From an uncultured Treponema sp. (GTDB taxonomy: Bacteria > Spirochaetota > Spirochaetia > Treponematales > Treponemataceae), in the NCBI GenBank assembly GCA_946611835.1, contig CAMOEE010000078.1:1-10501 (forward strand): a stretch of 10,501 bases of DNA, written 5' to 3'. Each line of letters opens with the position of its first letter. Within the stretch, counting starts at the first letter, position 1. A model generated the notes under the pieces. The model was not told where the DNA came from, ran no database searches, and saw only the letters and a list, made by a program, of their open reading frames with translations. A program made the translations under genes and the position numbers. Below are positions 1-7,235 of the stretch, piece after piece.

Positions 1-27
1 GGTTCCCGACGGGAGCCGATTTTTTTT
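1..27 (+). terminator. Rho-independent terminator of an upstream rightward gene
   Basis: A 7-bp stem (bases 1-7 with 11-17, one G-T wobble) closes a 3-base GAC loop and is followed by a run of eight T at 20-27. The T run lies on the right, so it terminates a plus-strand transcript coming from outside the window, convergent with the minus-strand operon. The same stem could act for the leftward operon if an A-rich stretch lies just left of base 1, which cannot be seen. The stem may also extend past the window edge. Confidence 0.8.
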
Positions 28-43
28 GTTTAGGACGAAGAAG

Positions 44-1255
44 CTACAGTTCCTTTTTATAACCGATGTTCAGCTTGATTGCGTTGGGCTTGCTCTTTGC
101 GAGTTTCGTTACGCCAAGCTGCATCATCAGTCTTAGCTGGCCCCCGTTTGCCTCAATATTGGTGTAGGGGGCCACTTTTATGTTCATCGAATCAAGAAAA
201 TCCTTGTCTTCCAGATCATTGTAATACTTGTCCTCAAAGCTCACGCTTCCGTTGAAGCCAAGGGTATAATTCCTTCTGCCTGTGGTCAATGTGTCGCAGA
301 AGATGTTCAGGTTTGCCCCGAGCGTGTCGTCAGGCAATTCCATCTTTGCGATTCTGTCTTCCGGCATGCTGTATGCCGTGAGGTGAATCTTCGTGTCCCC
401 CAGGTTAAATCTCGGCTCGACAAGAAGATAGATTTCTGAAGGAACAAGGCTCTTTGCCGTATCAGGCGACTTTACCGGGAAATACTCAAATCCGTACTGG
501 ACGAAAATCGAGAAGGGGGAAATCCTGTTTCCCAGAAGAAGGTCCAGTCCCATGTGAAGGTAAAGGGTGTCAATCAGAAGATAGACATCCCTTTCCTGGG
601 GAGTTCCCTCATCCACAACCCTGTAAAGGGGCGCCCCGACACCTCCAAGAAAATCAAGGGTCAGGTATCTGAAGGCCGTCGCAAGGTGCAAGTCAGCGTT
701 CATCTGCTTTACATCCTCGAAATTGTCAGACCGGCTTATTACAAGACCTGTGCTGAAGGGAATGCTTTTTAGTGTAAGGGAATAGGCGCCGCCGATACCG
801 CAGAGGGGGTAGGTCTCGCTTCCGCTCTGGCCCAGGTAGTTTTCAGTGACAAATGAAGAGAATTTATTTACTCCCAGGTGGCGGATTATGTACTGCTGGC
901 TTCCCGGGCTCTCAAAGTGACCGATGAATCCGCTGAGGGTGTGGGTCGAGCCGGCAAAGGATTTCGTTATGGTTGCTGAAAGCTCGTTTATCTGAAAAAT
1001 CGAGTCGTCGGCCTCTTTCGTGAATCCATTGTCGTACATGTCGGGGGTTCTGAGCGAGAATTCTCCCCTTAAGGAGAACATGTCCGAGATTGTGAGCTGG
1101 CCTGCAAAAAATCCATTGATGTAGACCGCAGGCTCAAAGCCGCTTTCTTTTTTGTTCGTGAATGTTGAGCCGGCTCCTGTCTCGCCGCTAAAAAAACTCG
1201 TGGCGAAAAGTCCTGAGCTTATGCCCGTCAAAAGAAGTATTAATGTTTTTTTCAT
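44..1255 (-). CDS. Putative outer-membrane beta-barrel protein, function unknown
   Basis: This 403-residue protein has a typical signal peptide: MKK, a Leu/Ile-rich core at residues 4-11, and a likely cleavage near the Phe-Ala pair at 17-18. The mature part has no long hydrophobic helix. It is made of short stretches alternating polar and hydrophobic/aromatic residues separated by turns rich in Gly, Asp and Asn, and it ends in strand-like segments (for example LRLMMQLGV and AIKLNIGY). This is the look of a transmembrane beta barrel, but no family is recognised and the barrel call is inference. The ATG start is supported by an AGGGGG Shine-Dalgarno at 1260-1265, four bases upstream. It is the last gene of the leftward operon, 26 bases after the OmpA-family gene. 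It may be a porin or a structural barrel partnering that protein; a non-barrel periplasmic protein is the alternative. Confidence 0.72.
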   Translation of the reverse strand: MKKTLILLLTGISSGLFATSFFSGETGAGSTFTNKKESGFEPAVYINGFFAGQLTISDMFSLRGEFSLRTPDMYDNGFTKEADDSIFQINELSATITKSFAGSTHTLSGFIGHFESPGSQQYIIRHLGVNKFSSFVTENYLGQSGSETYPLCGIGGAYSLTLKSIPFSTGLVISRSDNFEDVKQMNADLHLATAFRYLTLDFLGGVGAPLYRVVDEGTPQERDVYLLIDTLYLHMGLDLLLGNRISPFSIFVQYGFEYFPVKSPDTAKSLVPSEIYLLVEPRFNLGDTKIHLTAYSMPEDRIAKMELPDDTLGANLNIFCDTLTTGRRNYTLGFNGSVSFEDKYYNDLEDKDFLDSMNIKVAPYTNIEANGGQLRLMMQLGVTKLAKSKPNAIKLNIGYKKEL

Positions 1256-1281
1256 TCTGCCCCCTGTTAATCAGCACTTGC

Positions 1282-2622
1282 CTAGTATCGCTGGATATAG
1301 GTCGCTTTCGGACGGGCTGTGATTACGACACGGCGGTTCTGTGCCCTTCCTTCCGGGGTTGAGTTCGTGGCAATTGGCTGGGTTCCGCCGTATCCCTTGT
1401 AGCTGAAAATCGAGCGGTCGAGCCCGAATTTTACCAGCTCGTTTATGATTGTCTGTGTTCTGGCTATTGAAAGGTTCATCTGGCCGACTGGTTTGTTTAC
1501 ATCAGCCGTGTGTCCCTCAATAAGAATCGTGAAGGAATCGTCCTTGTTGATTTTTTTGAGTGCCTCAGCAAGAGTCCTGATTCTCGGAATCTCTGAGTCA
1601 AGGAGCTGTGCGCTGTCTGCGACGAATTTCATGTCATAAAGAAGCTTGAGCTCGTTCTCCCTCTGAAGGATAATGGGTGCCTCTTCGTTGTCAGGGAAGT
1701 AACTTCTGATATCAAGGAAGGGCGCATAATATCCGGATTCTTCCGTTTTCGTATCGACCGAGTAGATTAAGTTCTCCTTGTCGAGAAGGACTACGACCTT
1801 ACCGTCCTGGAGAAGTTTCTGGTTTTCCGGCACAGAAAGAATCTTGAGGGCATCTTCCCTGGAAATAACCGGGTCAGTTCTCAAATGTCCATAAACCTTC
1901 CTTGCCTTGATTCGGAGAGGATCATGTCCGATTCTTGAGCGGTAAAGGCTCTCGTCGTCACGCCAGTCATACTGAATCATTCCCTTCTTAAATTCTGATT
2001 TTGGGTCGCCCATGTTGCGCTCGTAAATCAGGTTCATGTTTTCGTCCCAAATTTGCGGGAAGAAGCAGGGGTAGACCGAATCCGACATGAATTCGCCGTG
2101 AACATCAAGCTCTCCCCTGGCATCGATGATGATTCCTGTGTAGGCTCTTGATGCTATGTTCTCGATTGGCTTGGCATTCTTGTAGGGAAAGTGATGCTTT
2201 ATCATCAGTGAAGAAATCTCGTTCAGATTGATTGTGTGGGTGGTCAATAAAGTCAGGCTTCCGTCGGTGAAGATTCCGGGGGTCTTTTTTCCGTCATCGA
2301 TTATGTCCGTGAGCTGCTCAAGGGTGATATCGTTTGAGATTACCAGGTCGCCGAGCTGCTGGTTAGAGTTGACATAGAGCGAGAGAAGGGGGTCTTTGAT
2401 GAGGTCGGGGAGTTTTGTCTCCACGAAATTCAATGCGGCTCTTTTTCCGGAGGGCATGTTGATTCCGGCCCTTTCGGTATCCAGACGGACATCAGAGACA
2501 AAGTTGGATTTTGACCAGTCGATTACGCTGGAAGATGAGATAATAGCTTTTGTTTCTGTGGCAAAGACCTGACTTGCCAGTGCCGCTCCCAAAATCAGCG
2601 GCGGTAGAATTTTGTTTCTCAC
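1282..2622 (-). CDS. Exported protein with C-terminal OmpA peptidoglycan-binding domain
   Basis: This 446-residue protein has a signal peptide (MRNK, hydrophobic core about 5-20, cleavage probably after Ala21). Residues about 325-438 form an OmpA-like domain: the motif IEGHTADV at 368-375, LSIAR at 384-388 and NRRVVI at 429-434 hold the Asp374 and Arg388 expected to grip the peptide stem of peptidoglycan. The roughly 300-residue N-terminal part is not a classical OmpA barrel. It contains YTGIIIDARG at 161-170 followed by a CFFPQIWDENMNLIY stretch at 186-200, which resembles a motif I associate with LPP20/FlgO-type envelope proteins; that link is from memory. The start codon is GTG with an AAAGGA Shine-Dalgarno eight bases upstream, and no better in-frame start exists. 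The gene follows the lytic transglycosylase by 47 bases. It probably anchors the outer membrane or a periplasmic assembly to the cell wall. Confidence 0.88.
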   Translation of the reverse strand: MRNKILPPLILGAALASQVFATETKAIISSSSVIDWSKSNFVSDVRLDTERAGINMPSGKRAALNFVETKLPDLIKDPLLSLYVNSNQQLGDLVISNDITLEQLTDIIDDGKKTPGIFTDGSLTLLTTHTINLNEISSLMIKHHFPYKNAKPIENIASRAYTGIIIDARGELDVHGEFMSDSVYPCFFPQIWDENMNLIYERNMGDPKSEFKKGMIQYDWRDDESLYRSRIGHDPLRIKARKVYGHLRTDPVISREDALKILSVPENQKLLQDGKVVVLLDKENLIYSVDTKTEESGYYAPFLDIRSYFPDNEEAPIILQRENELKLLYDMKFVADSAQLLDSEIPRIRTLAEALKKINKDDSFTILIEGHTADVNKPVGQMNLSIARTQTIINELVKFGLDRSIFSYKGYGGTQPIATNSTPEGRAQNRRVVITARPKATYIQRY

Positions 2623-2630
2623 GACCCTTT

Positions 2631-2636
2631 TCCTTT
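2631..2636 (-). promoter_or_regulatory. Shine-Dalgarno deciding the GTG start of the OmpA-family gene
   Basis: On the minus strand the sequence AAAGGA lies eight bases before the GTG at 2622-2620. A second purine run, AAGGG at 2625-2629, is only two bases from the GTG and too close to act. The next in-frame Met is residue 56, beyond the signal peptide, so GTG is the only start that preserves export. Confidence 0.6.
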
Positions 2637-2669
2637 TTCAGATAGTTCTTCAGTTTGATTTTCGGCAAT

Positions 2670-3719
2670 TTACTGAATGAAATTAAGGGCAGATTTTCCC
2701 ATATTCATAGGAAGACGGAGCCTGTAGGAGTAGGGCGGAGTTTTTTCCTGAATCAGCTCGCTGTTGAGAGCCTTGAGACTGTCGTAGTCAAGGCGGATTT
2801 CGTGTGCAAGCCATTCAAGAGAGATTTGTGAGTTCGTAGTGATGTAGTCGAAGTCGTCAAAGGGGGTCTTTTCGTTCAGTTCAGGAAGCTCCACCTTGTA
2901 TTCACCGCTGTGTTCAGTGATTTCCGTGATTGCCAGAAGCTTGGGAACATAGTTTATAGTCTCTTCGGGAATCATCTTATGCTCTGCAAGGTACCAGAAA
3001 GACTTTTCCGGGGCTTTTGCCAGCGCCCTTTTCATTGCCCCGGCCCCGCAGTTGTATGCCCCGATTGCAAGCGGCCAGTCCCTGAAGACTTTGTAGTTAT
3101 CCATGAGCTTTGTGAGGGCGGCTTGTGTTGCCTTCCACGGGTCCAGCCTCTCGTCAACCCATTCGTTTTTTTTGAGGAAGGGACTCATCGAGTTTTCCAT
3201 GAACTGCCATAAGCCCCTTGCCCCGCTGCGTGATTTTGCCGTGGGCTTGTACTCGCTTTCAACGAGGGGAAGGTATTCGAGGGCTTGAGGCATCTTTCGT
3301 TTTTTTAGTTCCCTCCGGATATAAAGACGGTAGTAGCCTCCTTCATCGAGGATTTTGTAAAGGTTCTGCTTGCCGAACCTGGTCATGTAGCGGGCTATGT
3401 AATCGTGAATTATATCCTGGGCGAATTTTTCAGAAGGGACTTTGATTCCGCCCGTCTCTTTTATGATTTTTTTCTGCTTCTGCTCAAGGAATCTTTTCTG
3501 CCTCGCATAGTCTTCCTCGTCGAAGAGCCGCAAAATCTGGTGCAGGGGCGAATCATCTATATAATAGTCATCAGCCGGCGGAAGTTCCTCAAGCTCCACT
3601 TTCTCCAGTAAAAGTTCCTGTGGAAAAAGCGGAAAACAAGAAAAAAGAAGAGGCAGGAGCCAGAAAAGAAAATTGTGAATTATGCATTGTGAATTATGCA
3701 TTAACTTAAAGTTTTTCAC
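2670..3719 (-). CDS. MltD-like lytic transglycosylase (SLT domain), probable lipoprotein
   Basis: The product cuts peptidoglycan between MurNAc and GlcNAc, forming 1,6-anhydro ends. With a GTG start at 3719 the protein is 349 residues. The SLT domain spans about 140-265: EYLPLVESEY holds the catalytic Glu154 in the ES motif, followed by GARGLWQFM (166-174), AIGAYNCGAGAM (218-229) and ETINYVPKLLAI (253-264). Residues about 289-349 match the linker that follows SLT in MltD (a DYDSLKALN region, then YSYRLRLP), but no LysM repeat follows, so it is shorter than E. coli MltD. The GTG start is preferred because it gives a basic n-region (MKNFK) and has AGGA at 3730-3733, ten bases upstream; it overlaps the upstream gene by 14 bases. 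The alternative ATG at 3701 has no Shine-Dalgarno and no basic residues. LFSC at 25-28 is a possible relaxed lipobox with Cys28. A heptamer repeat encodes residues 6-16. Confidence 0.92.
   Translation of the reverse strand: MKNFKLMHNSQCIIHNFLFWLLPLLFSCFPLFPQELLLEKVELEELPPADDYYIDDSPLHQILRLFDEEDYARQKRFLEQKQKKIIKETGGIKVPSEKFAQDIIHDYIARYMTRFGKQNLYKILDEGGYYRLYIRRELKKRKMPQALEYLPLVESEYKPTAKSRSGARGLWQFMENSMSPFLKKNEWVDERLDPWKATQAALTKLMDNYKVFRDWPLAIGAYNCGAGAMKRALAKAPEKSFWYLAEHKMIPEETINYVPKLLAITEITEHSGEYKVELPELNEKTPFDDFDYITTNSQISLEWLAHEIRLDYDSLKALNSELIQEKTPPYSYRLRLPMNMGKSALNFIQ
3672..3702. repeat. Heptanucleotide tandem repeat (ATTRTGM, four units)
   Basis: On the plus strand the units ATTGTGA, ATTATGC, ATTGTGA and ATTATGC follow without gaps and lead into a partial fifth ATT. 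The higher-order unit is thus a perfect 14-bp duplication. It lies inside the start of the lytic transglycosylase gene, in the n-region of the signal peptide (residues 6-16), immediately downstream of the preceding gene's stop at 3706-3708. Because 7 and 14 are not multiples of 3, the two copies are read in different frames, giving HNSQC then IIHNF. Confidence 0.85.
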
Positions 3720-4752
3720 CGAAGTAGATTCCTGCCCATTCCCAGCGGCCATGAATCTCCGGGTCTGCCGGGAAATCGACCTTTCGGAAGTAGAGGTACC
3801 AGACATTGACATAGGAAGTCCAGCCCCAGGTGCGGAGATAGGCCTCTGTCGGTGTGGAAGTGTCGTCCAGTCTGTCGCTGTAGCGGATTCTGTTTCCCAG
3901 CATGAAGTTGTGCATGGAGAAGTTCTCCAGGGCGTTCGGGTCGCTCTCGCTTGACTTCCAGCTCATCGCAAAGAAGTTGACCTTTGAACGGTAGCTGTCC
4001 AGCTTGCGCCAGTTGTAAGATGTGATGGCCTTTTTGACGGCATTTTCAAGGGCTTCCAGACTTTCAAAAGTCCAGTCCTTGGATGATTTTGAAAAGTTGA
4101 CCATCTGTCTGGCTTTTGTGTAGGCGTTGGGCAGGCCTGCAATCTGAATCGTTGAGGAGTCCGGCTGCTCAAGAAAGAGGTTGTAGCTTTTGAGGGCCAT
4201 GTCCCATTCTCCGACGGTCTCGTATTCCAGGGCAAGGCGCATGTACATTTCCGTGATGCTGACATTCTGGGGAAAATTAAGGATGATTCGGTTGAAATAA
4301 TTGATTCGGTTGGATGGATTTTTGCTGATTTGAATCAGGTGCTGCAGGCATGAGAAGTGAATTGACTCCCCGTTTACCAGCAGATCCGTATAATTGTTGA
4401 TGATTCTCTCGTAATAGTATTCGGCAAGCGGCTCCTGGGCAGACTTGAGATAGCTTGAGGCAACCATAAAAAGCCAGTAGGCGTCGTAATGATCGTCCGG
4501 GTGGGTCTCAACCCAGTCCGTGAGAAAAAGAACCATGTCGTCGGTCTGGGAGCGGGCATAAAAAAGGTTTGCGATTCTGTTGATGACGGCGTATCTTGAC
4601 TGCTCGGAGATTGTCGGGTCGTCGAGGAGGGCTGTGAGCTGGCTTAGGGTGTCGTCATCCTTCTCCATTGAGCTGAATCTGGCACATGAAGAAAAAGAAA
4701 TGAATATTAGGGAAGAGAGAAAAAATACTCCGGATGCAAACTGATTTTTCAT
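3706..4752 (-). CDS. TPR-like lipoprotein, function unknown
   Basis: From the ATG at 4752 the protein has 348 residues. It starts MKNQFASG, has a hydrophobic core and then FSSC, a relaxed lipobox of the kind spirochaetes tolerate, with Cys23 as the likely lipidated residue. The mature part is alpha-helical with repeat-like pairs at about 83-123 (AYWLFMVASSYLKSA, then AEYYYERIINNY) and about 160-195 (ITEMYMRLALEYETV, then MALKSYNLFLEQ), as in TPR proteins. The C-terminal 65 residues are rich in Trp and Tyr and differ from TPR, perhaps a separate small domain. A GTG at 4773 would add seven residues, but it lies next to the -10 box and upstream of the predicted transcription start, so ATG is preferred. 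No clear Shine-Dalgarno precedes either. It heads the leftward operon and overlaps the transglycosylase start. A scaffold role in envelope assembly is inference. Confidence 0.82.
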   Translation of the reverse strand: MKNQFASGVFFLSSLIFISFSSCARFSSMEKDDDTLSQLTALLDDPTISEQSRYAVINRIANLFYARSQTDDMVLFLTDWVETHPDDHYDAYWLFMVASSYLKSAQEPLAEYYYERIINNYTDLLVNGESIHFSCLQHLIQISKNPSNRINYFNRIILNFPQNVSITEMYMRLALEYETVGEWDMALKSYNLFLEQPDSSTIQIAGLPNAYTKARQMVNFSKSSKDWTFESLEALENAVKKAITSYNWRKLDSYRSKVNFFAMSWKSSESDPNALENFSMHNFMLGNRIRYSDRLDDTSTPTEAYLRTWGWTSYVNVWYLYFRKVDFPADPEIHGRWEWAGIYFGEKL

Positions 4753-4766
4753 AATTTCAGAGAAGA

Positions 4767-4803
4767 CTATCACAATTATATCAAATTTTCAATTCTCTGC
4801 TTT
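4767..4803 (-). promoter_or_regulatory. Promoter of the leftward envelope operon
   Basis: Reading the minus strand, a perfect TATAAT lies at 4780-4775. Seventeen bases upstream, about 4798-4803, the hexamer AAAGCA is a poor -35, so the promoter may rely on its AT-rich flank or an activator. The predicted transcription start near 4767-4769 leaves a leader of about 15 bases before the ATG at 4752. Confidence 0.5.
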
Positions 4804-4844
4804 CTCTAGAAATTTATTGATTTCTATAGTATTCTATTCTGATT

Positions 4845-4877
4845 TAGAATCTTTTGCTTTTATGTTAGATTGGGGGA
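4845..4877 (+). promoter_or_regulatory. Candidate -10 box and ribosome binding site for the rightward membrane-protein gene
   Basis: TAGAAT at 4845-4850 is one base from the -10 consensus; the nearest -35-like hexamers (TTGATT at 4817-4822, TTCTAT at 4822-4827) are either too far away or weak. GGGGGA at 4872-4877 is a clear Shine-Dalgarno seven bases before the ATG at 4885. The ribosome site is much better supported than the promoter. Confidence 0.4.
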
Positions 4878-4884
4878 TTTTTAA

Positions 4885-5487
4885 ATGAAAAAAATTACAG
4901 TTCCAATGCTGAACCTTCTTCTTGCCGCCGGTGTCGTGCTGATTCTTGTGGGGCTTCTCCTTATCTCACGGTTTTCCGTCGGTTTCGGCGAGTCTCTTCC
5001 TGTCGTCTCAATCGCAACCATGATTTTCGGGGCTGTTATTTTTTATGTGGCGATGACCCTCGTTCACTGGGCTCTTTTCTTCTTCATGGGCCTGCTGGTC
5101 TTCTTTATGGGCCTTTGCATGACCTTTGTTTTCTCCAATGTCCTTCCTTTCGGGCCTGAGCACTTGTGGCCGATTGCAGTTCTCCTCTGCGGAATCTGCC
5201 TTATCCTCACCTGTTTTTTCAAGCACCGCAAGATTCGCGGGGTTTATCTTTTCCCTTCCATTCTCATTGAGGTTCTTGGCTTCTGCTTTCTTCTTTTTTC
5301 AATGAATATCATAAAAGTGCCCTTGTCTCAGTTCATGGCCAAATGGGGACCTCTTCTTCTCGTGCTTGCCGGTGCGGCTCTCGTCGGAATCTTTTTCTGG
5401 CAAAGGAACTTCAACGACTTCTTCCCTTACGACAAGGACGAGCTTTCAGGTCTTACTGACGAAGAAAAGGAATTTTACGGAGAATAA
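4885..5487 (+). CDS. Six-helix inner-membrane protein, function unknown (LiaI/LiaF-like membrane segments)
   Basis: This 200-residue protein is almost entirely membrane-embedded. Hydrophobic segments lie at about 9-28, 42-61, 63-84, 94-112, 119-140 and 154-171, followed by an acidic, aromatic C-terminal tail (FNDFFPYDKDELSG, ending EEKEFYGE). Basic residues between helices 4 and 5 (KHRKIRG, 113-119) and the basic N-terminus suggest these ends face the cytoplasm. Two helices start with a Trp-Pro or Trp-Gly-Pro pattern followed by Leu and Gly (LWPIAVLLCG and WGPLLLVLAG), reminiscent of the LiaI-LiaF-like membrane region; this resemblance is weak. No catalytic motif is visible. It opens the rightward two-gene unit, with its stop five bases before the next start, so it probably works with or is co-regulated with the TPR protein. 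Confidence 0.85.
   Translation: MKKITVPMLNLLLAAGVVLILVGLLLISRFSVGFGESLPVVSIATMIFGAVIFYVAMTLVHWALFFFMGLLVFFMGLCMTFVFSNVLPFGPEHLWPIAVLLCGICLILTCFFKHRKIRGVYLFPSILIEVLGFCFLLFSMNIIKVPLSQFMAKWGPLLLVLAGAALVGIFFWQRNFNDFFPYDKDELSGLTDEEKEFYGE
5479..5483 (+). promoter_or_regulatory. Shine-Dalgarno for the TTG start of the TPR gene
   Basis: GGAGA sits inside the last codons of the membrane-protein gene, nine bases before the TTG at 5493-5495. A second purine patch, AAAGG at 5486-5490, is only two bases from the start. The arrangement suggests translational coupling between the two genes. Confidence 0.5.
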
Positions 5488-5492
5488 AGGCT

Positions 5493-7235
5493 TTGAATAA
5501 GTCCCGGCGGAAGTTTTCTGCCTTTGTTTGCATATTTATGGTTTTTCTCCCGGCATTTTCTGCCAGAAAGAAGACGGCTGACTCTTCTTCGGACGGACAG
5601 GCCTTTGTCGCCAGCCCTTCAGATGCGGTAAAGCTTTCGCTTCCTGCCAGGCGGGATACGGCTTATTTTGCAGGCATAGATCCTCAGCTTCTTTCCGATG
5701 TCGAAAAAGGCTCTCCTGAAAGCCTCCGCTCCGCGATTTCCCAGCTTGAGCGCAAAAAGGACTCCATGTCTGAGAGCGAAAAGGTCCTTCACTTTGTCGC
5801 CGTCTCAATCATGCAGATGTGCTGGAAATCCCAGAATTTTAACGCTGATTCTCCGGGACAGAACATAAAAAACAATTACACGGGGGCAATTTCCTCCTCA
5901 AAAAACGGAATCTACGACGCTTCCCCGAATCCAAGCGATTTTTTGAGCTATGCTCTTCCTTCGCTGGTTCTCGCCGTCTCCTCTTCACGCAGCGATTACT
6001 ACGACGAGTCCCGGGCGGCCCTTACCGTAGCCCTCTCCCTTAATCCTAAATCTGTGTTCGCAAATTACCTGAGCGGGCTTCTGAACATGAGGACGGGTGA
6101 CTACAGAATGGCGAACGAATGTTTTGCCCGTGCCTCCGACATGGCCGGGGACTGCTATGAGTGTTCTCTGTCCTATGCCGAGAGTTTTATCTCCCTGAGT
6201 GAGCCGGCCATGGCCTTTAATCTCTCTGAGAAGCTTCTCAAGTCATATCCCCAGGACAAAAAACTCCTCAAGCTTTGTGCCGAGTCATCCTTTTCTTCCG
6301 GGGACTACGCCAATGCGGAGCTTTATGTCGGCCGTGTGCTTCAGATTGAGCCTGAGAATTCCTACTATCTTTTGTTCCGTGCAAGAATCCTTGTTTATAA
6401 GGGCGAGTATATCCGCGCGGCTTCCCTGCTTGACGCCTACGCCCGAAAAGACTCCTCTTCCCGGGATTATCTGGTCCTTCGTTTTGAGGTGCAGAAAAAC
6501 TGGAATAAAAATATCCTGGCCGCCACGACAACCATAGAGAATGCGCTTATCCTCTATCCAGATGACAGTGAGATTATCCTTGATGCCGCAAGCCTCGCCT
6601 CAGAGACCGGAAGCAAAATTGCCGGAAAGAGCGGTGAGGAACTGGCCGACCAGCTCCTTGAGAAGAATCCCGAGAACTTCGAGGCCCTGCAAATCAAAAT
6701 TGCCTCTATGGTTGCTTCTCAAAAATGGATTGAGGCCTACAAGGCAAGCTCGGAACTTGTGAAGAGGGAAGACCTTCCCCGCTCCGTGGTTTTCATGCAC
6801 ATAAAAATCTGTCTTTCTGCCGGCAAAAAGACAGAGGCCATGCAGTATGCCTCCCGGCTTTATGCCGAGGACGGAAGCAATGAAGAGGTCGTTCAGGCCT
6901 ACATCGATGCCCTTGTCTCGGTGGGGCGGGGGAGCGAGGCCTCGCGCCTGATTAGCCAGCTCCTTCCTTCTGCCAGCACAAAAATGAAAAGTTTCCTCTA
7001 TTATGAACGCAGTTTCCTGGCTCAGGGCGAGAGTGCTGTTCTTGCGGACTTGCGCTCAAGCCTTACCGCAAACCCCCGCAACAAGGATGCCCTTTTCCGC
7101 CTTTACAAAATCTACTTCAACAAAAAAGAATACCGCAAGGCTCAGTATTATCTTAAACAAGTCGTCGCTCTTTCTCCAAAAGACGACTCTCTTCTCGTTC
7201 TAAATCAAAATCTTGACAATTTATTGAAAAATTAA
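5493..7235 (+). CDS. Exported tetratricopeptide-repeat protein, function unknown
   Basis: This 580-residue protein starts at TTG. The first residues, NKSRRKF, are basic and are followed by a hydrophobic stretch (AFVCIFMVFLPAFSA, 10-24), a signal peptide with likely cleavage after Ala24. Starting later would lose this signal. From about residue 150 it is a string of helix pairs typical of TPR: 174-218 (ALTVALSLNPKS, then LLNMRTGDYRMANECF), 221-254, 257-288 (SGDYANAELYVGRVLQIEPEN), 291-320, 342-357, 380-410, 430-460, 464-490 and a last clear one at 533-565 (KIYFNKKEYRKAQYYLKQVVAL, followed by SPKD). Residues 25-150 are Ser/Lys-rich and less regular. TPR arrays bind other proteins, so a periplasmic scaffold or adaptor is plausible, but no partner can be named. 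It is co-transcribed with the preceding membrane protein; the sec genes follow after 104 bases. Confidence 0.88.
   Translation: MNKSRRKFSAFVCIFMVFLPAFSARKKTADSSSDGQAFVASPSDAVKLSLPARRDTAYFAGIDPQLLSDVEKGSPESLRSAISQLERKKDSMSESEKVLHFVAVSIMQMCWKSQNFNADSPGQNIKNNYTGAISSSKNGIYDASPNPSDFLSYALPSLVLAVSSSRSDYYDESRAALTVALSLNPKSVFANYLSGLLNMRTGDYRMANECFARASDMAGDCYECSLSYAESFISLSEPAMAFNLSEKLLKSYPQDKKLLKLCAESSFSSGDYANAELYVGRVLQIEPENSYYLLFRARILVYKGEYIRAASLLDAYARKDSSSRDYLVLRFEVQKNWNKNILAATTTIENALILYPDDSEIILDAASLASETGSKIAGKSGEELADQLLEKNPENFEALQIKIASMVASQKWIEAYKASSELVKREDLPRSVVFMHIKICLSAGKKTEAMQYASRLYAEDGSNEEVVQAYIDALVSVGRGSEASRLISQLLPSASTKMKSFLYYERSFLAQGESAVLADLRSSLTANPRNKDALFRLYKIYFNKKEYRKAQYYLKQVVALSPKDDSLLVLNQNLDNLLKN

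Noticed and set aside
454..772. Open frames on the plus strand inside the outer-membrane protein gene
   Set aside because: Low-complexity, Pro/Arg/Lys-rich translations with no signal, motif or ribosome site; they are shadows of the minus-strand gene.
3720..3812. Upstream extension of the transglycosylase reading frame to a start at 3812
   Set aside because: It would overlap the TPR lipoprotein gene by over 100 bases and bury the signal peptide behind 31 polar residues; the GTG at 3719 has a ribosome site and a good n-region.
4753..4773. GTG start at 4773 for the TPR lipoprotein
   Set aside because: It abuts the -10 box at 4775-4780 and lies upstream of the expected transcription start; the ATG at 4752 gives a normal lipoprotein signal.
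5536..5808. Open frame on the minus strand inside the TPR gene
   Set aside because: It lacks a ribosome site and any recognisable domain, and the plus-strand frame has signal-peptide and TPR features throughout.
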